NCBI GenBank assembly: GCA_011763485.2
Contig: JAANSK020146678.1
Location: 1-25,725 of the forward strand
DNA: 25,725 nt
Direction: 5' to 3'
Origin: Isoetes engelmannii
Taxonomy: Eukaryota; Streptophyta; Lycopodiopsida; Isoetales; Isoetaceae
Numbering within the stretch: the first letter of the stretch is position 1; every line of letters begins with the position of its first letter. The notes under the pieces were generated by a model. The model worked only from the letters and a program-made list of their open reading frames with translations. It made no database searches and was not told the origin of the DNA. Below are positions 1 to 10,269 of this stretch, in pieces. The position numbers were made by a program, and so were the translations under genes.

Positions 1-94
1 AAGAAAAAAATTGCGCGAAGAAAAAAATACCATTAATGCTTTAATATGGCCTGTAATAGGCATATACGGCGCGATTTGGGACCAGACATAATCC

Positions 95-330
95 CAATTT
101 ATTTGAATGATGGTTTTAAGGTGAGACCTTAAGATTGGGGTGTACCCCTCCAGGGTTCAAAACCCACTGGCTACCATTAGGTGGTTAGTGGATGAGCGCA
201 AGTCTCATCATGTGTAGTGTGCGTTGGAATGACGTGGGTGAGTGCGAGTCTCATCATGTGTGGTGTGTCGTGTGTGTCTGAGAATATATTGTCATAATCG
301 TCATAGGTCCCAGAAGGGATGTTGCCAAAG
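95..330 (+). repeat. tRNA-derived SINE-like element
   Basis: Positions 154-164 match the RNA polymerase III box B consensus exactly (core GGTTCAAAACC, inside the palindrome at 153-165). An 11-base box A-like string with one mismatch lies at 111-121, giving the spacing normal for a tRNA-type promoter. Downstream, a 31-base unit (191-221) recurs at 237-267 with a few changes. The outer ends are uncertain and no target-site duplication was found. No open frame is involved. The family is not recognised. Confidence 0.4.
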
Positions 331-1683
331 TGGTATGACGTTAAACTACTATATTAAATTAGATTAGATTTAAGCATTAGGAAGGGAATATATACATAGT
401 TTTGCTAGATTTCTCATAGCTCTTTCATCGTGTGGACCACTTCTCTATACATGTATCATAACAGTCCTTTCCTTTTCACGATCGATCGACGATCGCCATT
501 AACCCGGAAGAAAACCATCCAACCTTCCTTTTCAAAGTTGTTATTTAATCAATTTTTGAAAAGTGTGTTAGTCCTTCCCTTCTGGGGATTAATCTTAGCC
601 CCCTGAGAGTTTTCCTCTAATCCCCCAAGACAATTTTTGCACTTGGGCAAGAGTAATCCCCATGTTGATCCATCAAGTAGGCAACCCTCACTTGAACAAA
701 CATGGCATTTCCAGATGTTTCCCTTTTTGTTCATCAAAGCAGGTAATCCACCTTAACTTGGGCAAGAATGACATCCTTTCCGAACCATCAAGTTATATGT
801 CACCATTTAACTTGAATAAGAGAGAGAGTCCCCTTCCATTAGGAAATAGTTTTTGAATAATCATATGAGCATTAAAGGTCTTATAACCAGAAGATCGTCA
901 ATCACTGCTATTGAACACTTATATTTCCTTCTCACGGTCAATATGATAAACCTGTCAAGGGGAAATATAGACCTTTCTAACTATACATGATACTTTATTT
1001 AAGCATATGGACATGAGTATACTTTCTCAAGCATGGCATAAATGTACAAACTTATTTTGTTGACAAACCAAAAGACATTTCATCATAGCCAGGATGAGAA
1101 GAAAAACTTAACCTGGTAATTGTAGAAGACACAAAGATGAGAAAAAGGTATGCATGCAGGAAAAAACTCTCTGGTGCCAAGATTCCATTAAATTTGTGCA
1201 ATCTCCTACGATTCAACGATAGCACATGATGTCTTGCTGTTGAAATACCAATTGGAGCTTTGAGTTAGCTGAAAATGCAAAAGTCTGTGCATAGCATAAA
1301 AGACCTATTAAATTTCAGTAGAAGACCTGAATCTCAAATCAAATCTACTTCCATATTCTAGAGCTTGCCATGCCTGAAAAAAACAACAAAGAAATTTGTG
1401 TTGTATTGGAATACAGCTACGAATTTGGGCTTCCATTTTTTGTCTGTACAAGATACAATAGAGATAGGATTTGGTCTGAGGTTTGCTTGCGGCAAAGGAG
1501 AGGATGAAACTGAGAAGCCAAAAACCCGCAGGGAGCAAGAATTTCGAAGTCATGCCAATGAATTTTTTTCAATTTTTAGAGTGCCTGAAATATTTGTCAG
1601 CAGTTAAAATTCCCACAAACTTATTAAATCGAGCTTTACAAAAAAAAAAGAAGTTTTCCACCAAACCGGAAAATCCCGATTTA
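331..1683. other. Gene-free spacer
   Basis: No gene is supported here. Short open frames (62-81 codons) occur on both strands but overlap each other and show no domain. Around 640-830 there are two loosely similar stretches that share the 11-mer CTTGGGCAAGA and a nearby CCATCAAGT, suggesting an old degenerate duplication. A run of ten A follows position 1638. Nothing else stands out. Confidence 0.4.
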
Positions 1684-2480
1684 ATAACTTAGATGTTTTA
1701 TTAACGTCTACAAAAGCCCTTGGGCTATGGGACAAACATGTTGAATACAAATCAAGCAGTATTGGTAGCAGACTCAAAACATATCAAACATATTTGGCAC
1801 TCTCTAAGAGTTCACGAATATACTTGTCTATATAAGAAGATAAGATAAAATTTTTTTTACCGTCATGCTGATTAAACAATGCATCTAGAGGGATACTCCA
1901 ATCTATCATAGGGTATTGAGTCCGAATACTATCATGTTTGACAATGAAGTAAATAGCGTGCTTTTTAGTTTTAATGTCGGTACCACAAGAACAAATTCTT
2001 TGGGTAGCATCAACTTTCAGCCAGCAGTCACCTTCTACCATCAACCTATGAGAGCTCATGCAGATGCAAGCAATGGCGCGGACCAATCCAGTATGCCTCA
2101 ATTTAATTGGATAAGGCTTAGTGTAGAGTTTACAAAGAAACAAGGATCAATAATTAATTGTCTTATAATAGTGATTCATAACCAAAATAGCATGTGTAGT
2201 TCAAGTATAGAATGTGATTCATCATAGCGGTACAAGTTGGTGGTCTTCATACCCAAATTTTGCATATCTACATACTTGAAGCCCAAAGACTATGAATCCA
2301 GTGGTGGCCATCAATTCAAACCACTTGAAAATTTATCCAGATTTTGTAAACTATATTGTTCAGTTAGCAGATACTTTAGGACATTGTTTTTGCCGACAGT
2401 AGCAAATATATAGGTCTTTGAATCTTCATAAGCACCTTCACTAACTTGCGGCCATGCTTCGCCACTTTTCAAAGAATTTA
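1684..2480 (-). mobile_element. LINE fragment, 3' part
   Basis: A 119-codon frame at 1784-2143 resembles the C-terminal tail found after the reverse transcriptase in some non-LTR retrotransposons. It has an SSHRLMVE-like segment, a pair of cysteines (ICSCG), then a His and a conserved 'RTQYP' stretch, in the order seen in the zinc-binding tail of these elements. The coding sense continues at lower quality upstream (towards 2480). The 3' side at 1684-1720 reads as an AT-rich tail on the minus strand. The frame begins with a non-ATG codon and is not a host gene. This is a truncated, inactive copy; the exact clade is uncertain. Confidence 0.45.
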
Positions 2481-3279
2481 AGCTTTCAATTGAAGTTCAA
2501 GCTCCATGTACCCAAGACTCAAACCTACTCTTACTCTAGTTCTTAATAGATTCCCATCCATCTATGGCAAAACCCTGATGCAACCTAATTAAAGTGAGCG
2601 ACTATTGAAGCTGCCTTAAAGTGGTTTATTCATATTTTTATTTTCATTACGTTATGCTCTAATTACTACAAAAACTGTCCCATATTTAGGTAAGGATATA
2701 GGGAAGTTGAGGGAAAATTAACAACATGAGTTTCCATAGGTTGTGAAATTTCTATATGCCTATGTAGCAAAGTAGAAACCAAGCAGTATAAGCAATATGT
2801 ATAAGCAAAATGTGAAAGCATGGATATAAAAAAAAGTTTTGTAAAAGTAAAATTTGAACCTATGTGTTATGCATAAAGAATCTAAGCTGTGTAACAAATC
2901 TTTATGCAAATAGCTAACAGGTGCAGCCCTCCCAGAGCCATTGCAAACAGGTCGGCACCAATTTGGAAACCTGAAACTTCTTGGCTGACTTTTAGACCTA
3001 GATATCCCGTTGTTCAATCCAGCATACCAGATTTGGAATCAAATTCAAGCCACAACTAAGCTTAATAAACTAGATAATGCTTTCAACAAAAGAACGTGAG
3101 AAAGATACCATCATATTAATACAGTTTTCCAGAAGTTAAGTCAAATTCTTGCCACAAAAAAAGTGTAACGAAGCAGATCCGTGAAGCTTCTTGGAGTACA
3201 GAAATGATATGAGAAAGATATATCCGGATACAAAAAGCTTATGCACACGTTATATTATCGCCACAACTAAGCAGCCTTT
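2481..3279. other. Gene-free spacer downstream of the ParB-like gene
   Basis: This stretch probably includes the 3' untranslated region of the gene ending at 3280. An 85-codon minus-strand frame at 2760-3017 has no recognisable domain and a low-complexity hydrophobic end, so it is not called. No RNA gene or repeat was seen. Confidence 0.35.
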
Positions 3280-3963
3280 CTAATGAAACAGATTTTTAAC
3301 TTCTAATGCAAGAGATGCAAGGATTCGGAAAATTTTTCTAAATGTATGCTCATCTTCTTCAGAGCCGTGTTTGTGAGACTGAGACCCAGATTCTCCAAAT
3401 TCGTCTTTTCCGGATCCAAACTCAGGCCTAATTTGTCGAACGTATGGCATATAATCAGGCCTCTGAATCGCCGGAAGGTCTCTCATATCCAATGAGCTGA
3501 ATTGCTGAACTGATTTTTGGTATGCTACAGGAGACTGAGACCCAGATGCTCCAAATTCGTCTTTTCCGGATCCAAGTTCAGACCTCAATTTTCGAACGTA
3601 TGGCATATAATCAGGCCTCTGAATCGTCCCAAGGTCTTCCATATCCAATGCACTGAATCGCTGAACTGATTTTTGGCATGCTACAGGGGCAAATATTACT
3701 CTAACACTTTGCACTTCAGCTGTTTTGAAGACCCAAAGCCTTCTGTTATCCAAGGAATAGAGGCACCCCTGTCGCTTCACAACATGCATGGGCGGAAACT
3801 GTGAAGGATCGATTGATCCGTTTACGATTTTAGAAACTGCATCATAAATTCCGTCATTTCTGTGTCGGCAGTATTTGTTGAAGGTCGCGGATATGGAGGT
3901 TTGCGTAAACCTTAGATTCTTCACAGGCACTTTAGCCTCCTCCCAATCCATGCCTCTCTGCAT
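3280..3963 (-). CDS. ParB/sulfiredoxin-like domain protein with tandem C-terminal repeat
   Basis: The open frame extends upstream to 4017 but begins there with TTG, so the first usable ATG is at 3963 (227 residues). A second ATG at 3951 has the better Kozak context (G at -3 and +4). Residues about 12-80 show the pattern of a ParB/sulfiredoxin-like fold: VPVKNLRFTQ, then a helix, then QFPPMHVV, and the diagnostic LDNRRLWVF near residue 71. In this fold such residues bind nucleotide or phosphate, but the plant members are uncharacterised, so no reaction is claimed. Residues 93-144 and 145-196 are tandem copies of one 52-residue unit (41 of 52 identical, by eye) containing IQRPDYMPYVR and GSGKDEFG. 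The last 30 residues are basic then hydrophobic. Stop is TAG. A TATA-like box lies just upstream. An upstream exon cannot be excluded. Confidence 0.7.
   Translation of the reverse strand: MQRGMDWEEAKVPVKNLRFTQTSISATFNKYCRHRNDGIYDAVSKIVNGSIDPSQFPPMHVVKRQGCLYSLDNRRLWVFKTAEVQSVRVIFAPVACQKSVQRFSALDMEDLGTIQRPDYMPYVRKLRSELGSGKDEFGASGSQSPVAYQKSVQQFSSLDMRDLPAIQRPDYMPYVRQIRPEFGSGKDEFGESGSQSHKHGSEEDEHTFRKIFRILASLALEVKNLFH
3376..3687 (-). repeat. 156-bp tandem duplication inside a coding region
   Basis: Two head-to-tail 156-base units (3532-3687 and 3376-3531) encode the paired 52-residue repeats of the ParB-like protein. The unit length is an exact multiple of three and the frame is kept through both. 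Changes between the copies include conservative and non-conservative substitutions but no frame break, which fits maintained coding function. Confidence 0.85.
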
Positions 3964-3988
3964 TCTGCTCTTACTCAAACGGATCAAA

Positions 3989-3995
3989 TTATATA
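3989..3995 (-). promoter_or_regulatory. TATA-like box of the ParB-like gene
   Basis: On the minus strand the sequence reads TATATAA about 32 bases before the ATG at 3963 and 44 before the ATG at 3951. With the usual 25-32 base TATA-to-start spacing, transcription would begin near 3965, giving an extremely short leader. This favours the ATG at 3951 if the box is real. Confidence 0.35.
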
Positions 3996-4017
3996 GAAGG
4001 AAGGGTAATGATAACAA

Positions 4018-4688
4018 AATCTCTGTAAATCTCGAACATTAAAACTTCTCATCCCATATTAAATGAGTACCAGGCCTCCTTTTACTTTATTAAGGATGGC
4101 TATAAAGCTGATCAGGCTAAGCTTTATCATTATGTTCTCACCAAAACTAAATTAAACACTTTTTTGGGTTGCCCGTAGGGGCGCAACCCATTTGTTGGAG
4201 GGGGGATTTGCTAATAGAAGGTCTTGATTTAGTTCAGTGAATATTCTAATGAATTTTTGCAAAATGCTGATATTTTGTGGTTAAGATTGTTTGTGCATTC
4301 TAGGGGGTCCAATGACACTTAGACGGTGCGGGTGCGCATCTTATAGGTAGAGATCTGAACGTGGATATGCATTCTGCGTTTTTAGGGATGTCGGTGCGGG
4401 CAGCGGGCAGCATCGACGCGGAAGCAGGGGAAGCGGAAGCTGGTCGCCCCTCTGCTAATCTGATGCTCGTCTTATCACAGTAGTATAATCCCCCACCTCC
4501 CCCTCTCCCAACTAAATGAAAATCCCCAACAACCCAAAAGAAGCAAAAAAGAGCTAATGAATGTGATCTAACTAACCAAAGCGGAGATCATTATTTGTTT
4601 GTTCTGTAGGATATATGAGCTTAAGCAATAGAACTTTTTGGCTTGTGGGAAGCTGAAAGACTTATCTGCTTTTTGTTGCTACCATGTT
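4018..4688. other. Gene-free spacer with one small hairpin
   Basis: No open frame of note. A hairpin with 8-base perfect arms (TGGGTTGC at 4165-4172, GCAACCCA at 4183-4190) and a 10-base loop is present. A locally GC-rich patch lies at 4320-4450. No function can be assigned. Confidence 0.3.
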
Positions 4689-4981
4689 TTCAGATGGTGA
4701 AAAGGTTCAGGGCATGGAAGAAGCGGATCATAATGCATAAAGTGCTTGATGAAACTAATCCATGGCCTAGATCACCTAAGCAAGTGAGTTGTGAGGCTGG
4801 CTTATGATGAAAAATGTAGTGCCTACATTTTTCATCTATACATTCATCTATAGTAGGCAAAATGTATAATGATTCTGACTTGGACAGCTTAGAGAATAGT
4901 GATTGGGAGCCTCAAACTAAAAAGCGACCATCTGAGATTTTGTGCTGGTGTAGGTTACAAGCAGGAAATATGAATCTCTAG
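4689..4981 (+). other. Possible small exon pair or gene fragment
   Basis: After a good splice-acceptor-like TTTTCAG, a frame starting ATGGTGAAAAGG runs about 29 codons (rich in K, R and W) to a donor-like CAA|GTGAGT near 4782. A second short frame, 4862-4981, encodes an acidic stretch (NDSDLDSLENSDWEPQ) followed by KKRP. Both look more like protein than the surroundings, but they match no family I know and have no verified connection. They sit at the edge of a dispersed repeat, so a captured gene fragment is as likely as a real gene. Confidence 0.15.
4806..4836. repeat. Perfect 14-bp inverted repeat
   Basis: GATGAAAAATGTAG (4806-4819) pairs perfectly with CTACATTTTTCATC (4823-4836) across a 3-base loop. 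A second 8-base inverted pair (TATACATT at 4837-4844, AATGTATA at 4861-4868) follows directly. Confidence 0.7.
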
Positions 4982-5475
4982 TAGAGATAGGGAAATTGGG
5001 ATTTCGAGGTTGAGCATGTAATAATGTTCTTCGACGGAAAATGTAGTTGATTGTACTCCTTTCAATGCTTTGGTGCCATTTGAGATTGACTGGTCCTGTC
5101 ACTGAACCAAGTGCTCCATAATTCTCAATTGTACAGCCTTCAAGATGGAGTATCTAGGATCGCCTTCAATATAATGGGTAAAAATGCTATAAGTTCTGCA
5201 ACGAATTTGAATCTCTAGACCCTAAGGGCAAAGTCCAGGAGAGGGAAATAATTTGTTGTGGTTATCATATGGGGCATTTTGCACATGTTGAGCCCACATC
5301 GACTAGTGCTATTGGATGGCCCAAGGGAGTTGCATATAGCCTAGTATGTTGATATCCACTAGGGCCAAGCAATTTCGAGAACTACATATATTATTAGCAT
5401 ATAAGACAATTAGGTCTTTTCGTTGACGTAATATGATGCTATTCATAAATCGAATAAAGCAAGCTTGAGTTAAGA
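4955..5475 (+). repeat. Dispersed repeat, copy 1
   Basis: This stretch is clearly similar (roughly 85% by eye, mostly transitions) to 6863-7440. Shared landmarks include GGGATTTCGAGGTTGA, the run TGGTGCCATTTGAGATTGAC, ATATGGGGCATTTTGCACATG and AATAAAGCA at the right end. In copy 2 it directly precedes a gag segment, so it may be leader or LTR sequence of the chromovirus that follows. A TGTT...AACA-bounded interval at 5347-5615 is a candidate LTR, but no second LTR matching it was found after the pol region. Confidence 0.6.
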
Positions 5476-5750
5476 CCATGCAGGTCAAAGATCCCTCTTA
5501 GCCTCCTTGTTTTGCATATAGAGTGCATAAATAGCAGAGGGGATTCAGGGGAGATTGGGATTTACATTGTGGAAAACTTCCAAATTGCAACAAGTTGCTT
5601 GAAGCCCGGTTAACAATATATTAAATATACTAGATAGAAGGTAATTTAGATATTTTGTACTTGTAAATAGCTATTGCACTCATGAAATAAGGATGGACAA
5701 ATTCTATAAATTTATGTCACATTTCACAGCATTTGGATAGTTTGATATTT

Positions 5751-5872
5751 GTGAACTACATAGCAGTCTATTGTGACGTCCATAAAAGTACAATGCTCGT
5801 GAAGTACATAGCAGTCTACTGTGACGTTCATAAAAGTACTATGCTCGTAACGTCCATACAAGTACTATGCTC
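5751..5872 (+). repeat. 48-bp tandem repeat, about 2.5 copies
   Basis: Unit 1 is 5751-5798 and unit 2 is 5799-5846, followed by a partial third unit to 5872. Each unit carries a TGACGTCC or TGACGTTC box (related to plant TGACG elements) and ends ATGCTC. It lies between the dispersed repeat and the gag region of the chromovirus fossil and could be an old enhancer-type array. Confidence 0.75.
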
Positions 5873-5911
5873 GTACGTGCAAAGATGTTCCTCACGCATA
5901 AGCAAAAGATA

Positions 5912-5992
5912 GTTGCACAAGGTAGGACTTGAACTTGCAACCTTCTAGTTCCAAGATACACGCTTTTGTCAAGTGAGCTACCAACATTTCTT
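5912..5992 (-). repeat. tRNA-derived SINE-like or tRNA-like fragment
   Basis: Read on the minus strand the segment starts GGTAGCTCACTTGAC and contains AGTTCAAGTCC, one base off the box B consensus, about 45 bases later. The order and spacing resemble a tRNA head, but the T stem does not pair properly, so it is not a functional tRNA. A decayed SINE or tRNA pseudogene is the likeliest reading. Confidence 0.35.
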
Positions 5993-6419
5993 CAAAAACC
6001 AGTATGTCCAGAAGATTTTTCGTGCCTCTTCATTTCCAGGAGGTTTTGAGACATTCCAGAACCTACATGCATGTACGACGCTTGGCCAATCCTATCCTTT
6101 GGAGTCGAGCGATTTGAATGTTGGTTTAGATATACATATAGAGGCACCTCACTCTTGTTGAACCATTCCGGTTCAATGCCATCCTTGAGCCTTCTAACTG
6201 AAGTTGTTGTATTCTGCTATATTGCATCAACAAGTATATTTAATTTTCCAGCATATTCTTTGCATATTACTCACGTATTTCTAGTATTTTCTCTTGTATT
6301 TACGTATATTCATGACAGTTTGAATGGAATCCCTTATGGTTCTAGTCTGCTCTGAGTCTACTTTTTCTTTGTCCATAGTTGGTATTTTTGTCTCTATAGA
6401 GGGGGTTTTAACCTTGTTA

Positions 6420-8270
6420 CAGCTTGTTCAAGTATGTCAGCAGTTGCAGTTAGATAATAAGGAGCCCAGGAACGAGTAGCTTCTCATGATCAGCTTCTAG
6501 CTCTAGATTGAGGCCACCACCATAGCCTAAGATTGGTCTGCCCCAGAAATTTGATGGCACTCGATCCAAGCTTCGTGGTTCTTTGAATCAGATTTGGCTC
6601 GTGACTCAGCTCCACCGTCATAGATATCTCCGGGGTCAAGAATAGGTTAGGCTAGTGGGTTCTCTCCTCACGGGGCCATCTCTTAGTTCGGTTGCTCTTT
6701 TGCTAGAAAGAGGGACCCCAGAATTGCAGGGTTTTACTGCTTTCAATGCTGAGCTTGAGGTGTGCTTTGAAGACACTAATCATTATCGCACAACAGTTAC
6801 CAAGCTTGGCAACTTCAGGCAAGGTTCTCGTTCGGCTTCTGTTTATGCTTTAGAGTTCCACTATAAGTACAAGCAGGGAAATTATGATGAAATTGGGATT
6901 TCGAGGTTGAATCTGTAATTGGGATAGGATATGTTCAATGTTGAATCCAATTCTCCACTAGCACTATCTGCTTTAAGCATTAGCACAAGATAAATCTAGA
7001 AGGTATCTTGGAAAATCTGTGATGTTATAGTTGATTGTACTCTAATGCTTTGGTGCCATTTGAGATTGACTAAACCTGCCACTGAACCAAGTGCTCCATA
7101 ATCCTCAACTATGCAGTCTTCGAGATAGTGTCTAAAATCGTCTTCAGTATAGTGGATAAAAATGTTATAGGTGCTGCAACGAATTTGAATCTTTAGACCT
7201 TCAGGGCAAAGTCCAGGTCTAGGGAAATAAATTGTTGTAGTTATCATATGGGGCATTTTGCACATGTTGGGCCCACATAGAGAGTGCTATTGGATGTTCA
7301 GAGAGTTGCATATAGCCTAATATGATATCCACTAGTGCTAAATGCGCAATTTCAAGAACTTCATATATTATTAGCCTATAAGGCAATCAGGTCTTTCTGT
7401 TGACATAATAGCCTGCTATTCATAAATCAAATAAAGCAGCCTCACGGGGCCATCTTTTACTTCGATTGCTCCTTTACTAGAAAGGGGAGCCCCAAAGTTG
7501 CAGGATTTTGCTACTCTTAATGCTAAGCTTGAGGCGTGTTTTGGAGATACTGATCAGTATCGCACAATAGTTATGAAAATTGGCAACCTCAGGCAAGGTT
7601 CTCATTCGGCTTTCATTTATGCTTTAAAGTTCCATCAGATTGTCGTAGACACAACCTAGTATGATACGCCTGTGGGGTTGTTTTCGTATGGAGCTCCTCG
7701 AGGATGTGAAGGATATGTTGCTGACTATAGAAAATCTCAAAACATTAGATAAAGCTATTAAAATTTGTAGCTCTTTGTGATAACTAGCTCTTAAACATAA
7801 GCAGGAAAGACGTAGTCATGTCTTTCCAGTCTCACGAAGGTCTGTAGCTATGCATGTCCCGGTTCCATTTGCAGAGTCCAACAGGTCTAGGCCTGGGCAT
7901 ATGCAGATTAATCGCGATGTTGTTTATGTCCCTTGTCTGTAGCAGGAAAGCAGCACCAAGAGGAAGCTAATTTATTTGTTTATTGCGATGGGGCCGGACA
8001 CATTGCTCGAGGTTCCCTATCAAGAGATCTTCGTGGTCAAGAAACTTTAAAAGCCAATCCGAATAGTAGACTGGACACATTGCTCGAGGTTGCTCTATTA
8101 AGCGAACTTCGCGGTCGACAAACTTTAGGGGCCGATCCGAGCAGTAGAAGTCTCTCGATGGCTGGCCAATATTTGTTAGACTCCTTCACATCTGATAAAC
8201 GGTCTATTCCTTTCGATAAGGTCAAAAAGGAATCTTTATCTCAATATCATTGAAGTCGAAGGTTGAAAGT
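6420..8270 (+). pseudogene. Chromovirus gag remnant, head duplicated
   Basis: Gag-type sequence: the region near 6540-6650 has a KFDGTRSKLRG-like head. The core (LLERGTPELQGF, then LGNFRQGSRSASVYALEF) is at 6655-6860. A second copy of this core begins at 7440. A degenerate CCHC zinc knuckle is visible near 7960-8010. Part of the tail (about 8000-8070) is repeated at 8075-8145. This is a fossil remnant, not a coding gene. Confidence 0.75.
6863..7440 (+). repeat. Dispersed repeat, copy 2, between two gag segments
   Basis: Homologous to 4955-5475. It lies exactly between the first gag segment (6669-6862) and its duplicate (7440-7633). The simplest reading is a tandem duplication of a unit made of this repeat, the leader and the gag head (about 1.9 kb), with the leader absent from the second unit. 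Confidence 0.6.
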
Positions 8271-8369
8271 TGGATGCATTGGCGGAACTCGATAGTGTGT
8301 GTGTTTTATGAATAGGGTGTTTGCCTATAAGCATACATCCCTAGAATTGGGCTTGAGCATCCCTGTTCT

Positions 8370-8625
8370 GTTGGTTTGATTGATGGACGTAAGATCTCAT
8401 CAAGTGCAGTCACAGAATGTACTGCACCTTTTCGGCTATTCAAGGGAGCTTCTTATAGCATTTCCTTCGATCTCATTACTAGTCCACATGCGCCAGATCT
8501 CACCTGGCTCGAGTTGCATAACCCACATATTGACTGGTGCTCTAGATCGTTCATGTTTATTAGTTCTACATCTAGTCCCAGTTGGTCTGCAATGCTCTTG
8601 GCTCTGCACGAACACCTACTCTAGT
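8370..8625 (+). pseudogene. Chromovirus protease remnant
   Basis: The stretch encodes features typical of the C-terminal part of Ty3/Gypsy aspartic proteases, notably TECTAPFRL and WLELHNPHIDW. It lies between the gag zinc knuckle and the reverse transcriptase, in the expected order. Fossil. Confidence 0.6.
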
Positions 8626-9099
8626 TCCATGCAGTATCGTTGATTCCTGTTTCCGCTCTTGTCCATCTTCTAATTCTTGTTTCTACTCTAAGTCCTGATC
8701 ATGTTCCTGCCCCTGCTTCAGTTCATGTTGCCCATGTTCTAGATGCTATTCCAATCCCTGCACATGACTCGATTCATGATCCTGAACAGGTTCTTGCTTC
8801 TTGGAGACGTCTTCATCCAACCACAGTCTCAGTTGTGTATTTATGATTTTATTAAATTAGAAAGGTAAGATTCCAGTTCAATATTCGCAAATAAAGTCTG
8901 TTCTGATGCTCCCAGCTAAATATGGCAACTTTCTTTTATATAATTTGACAAAGTCAAGACTAGCAAGCTTCCAGAACATCGTCCATATGATTGTCCTATT
9001 GATCGCAACTCGAGATGATGTCGCGATATTGTCCTATATATATGGTCTATCTCCCGCTGAGTTAGAGGTTTTGCGGTATTATATTAGGAGAACCTAGCT

Positions 9100-9990
9100 A
9101 CTGGCTTCATTCCACATTCTCAATCCCTTGTTGGAGGACCAATTCTCTTTGTCAAAAAGAAAGATGGTTCTTTGCGCCTAGTCGTTGATCTCATAGCTAT
9201 TTTACGAAGTTTGATTTTTTGTGGTACCTACAATCTTATCGGGACTCGTGAGGGTGGTAAGTGGAAGATAATGTTTCGTACTCAGTTTGACCATTTTGAG
9301 TACGCTGTTATGTCGTATGGACTCACCAATGTTCTAGCAGGGACTGTCCTCCAGCATATGGCCAATGATGTCTTCCGGGAATTGTTGGACATTTTTGTTA
9401 TCATCTATCTGGATGACACTTATCTATTTTAGAATAGAATAGATTTTTTGTCGTCCACTGAGACCAAACTCTGACGGAGCATGGATTATATGTCAAACTT
9501 GAGAAGCGTCAATTCAATCAGGATACTGTGGAGTTTTTTTAGCTATCGTCTCACTCCTCATGCAACACCTTTTGCAGTCCGAGGCACTCAGTGTTTTCAA
9601 AGATTGTCCTTTCTTTGACATCTGCTTTCTTTAACTTGAAGCATGTTTTTACCACGACACTAGTTCTTGTCCATGTAGATCCTTCGTGCCCATATATTGT
9701 CGAGCAGATGCTTCTGATTTTACTCTTGGCAGTCTCCTATCGCAGGAAGATGATGATCATGTACTGCATCTGATCGACTATCATTTTTAGAAATTCCAGA
9801 CTAAGTTATCCAATTTATGACAAGAAACTTTTAGCAATAGTTGTTTCTTTTGAGGAGTGCAGATGTTTCCCGGAAGAATCCCCTTATAAGGTCACAGTCC
9901 ATACGATCATCGAAATTTGGAATATTTTGAGTCTGCTTAAGTGCTCAACCGTCATCAGGCCCGGTGGCATACTCAATTGTTATCGCACAT
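9100..9990 (+). pseudogene. Chromovirus reverse transcriptase and RNase H remnant
   Basis: Reverse transcriptase landmarks are in order: GGPILFVKKKDGSLRLVVD near 9133-9190, FEYAVMSYGL near 9295, and the catalytic-box-like YLDDT near 9408-9423. RNase H landmarks follow at about 9640-9990 (a DASDF-like start and a DHRNLEYFES-like stretch). Order and motifs are those of Ty3/Gypsy. Fossil. Confidence 0.8.
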
Positions 9991-10269
9991 GTGATTAAGT
10001 AACACACTAGGTCCTTCCAAGGAAAGTCTGATGTCTTGTCTTGATGCTCCTACCTTGAACCTAAGCCTGGTGATCCAAATTTTGATCAGCGATCACAAGT
10101 TGTTCTAGAGCCTGATCGATTCTGGATTATGATCATCACTTTATTCGAGCTGCCTCAAGAAAAATCTTTGTTGCAGTCGATTTGCGCTTCTCTCCCCTCT
10201 GATCCATTGGCTCAAGATATGTTTTCACACCTTCGCTCAACATTCTCTTCTTAACAAATGCAGTCTTCT

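Noticed and set aside
1308-1692. Overlapping frames of 69-81 codons on both strands
   Set aside because: Mutually overlapping, with no domain or splice support.
4165-4208. Hairpin followed by CTAA as a possible Helitron 3' end
   Set aside because: The CTAA lies about 20 bases beyond the stem instead of the usual 10-12, and no matching 5' TC end or helicase sequence was seen.
5347-5615. TGTT...AACA interval as a defined LTR
   Set aside because: No second copy was found beyond the pol region, and no convincing primer-binding site follows; kept only as a possibility in the repeat entry.
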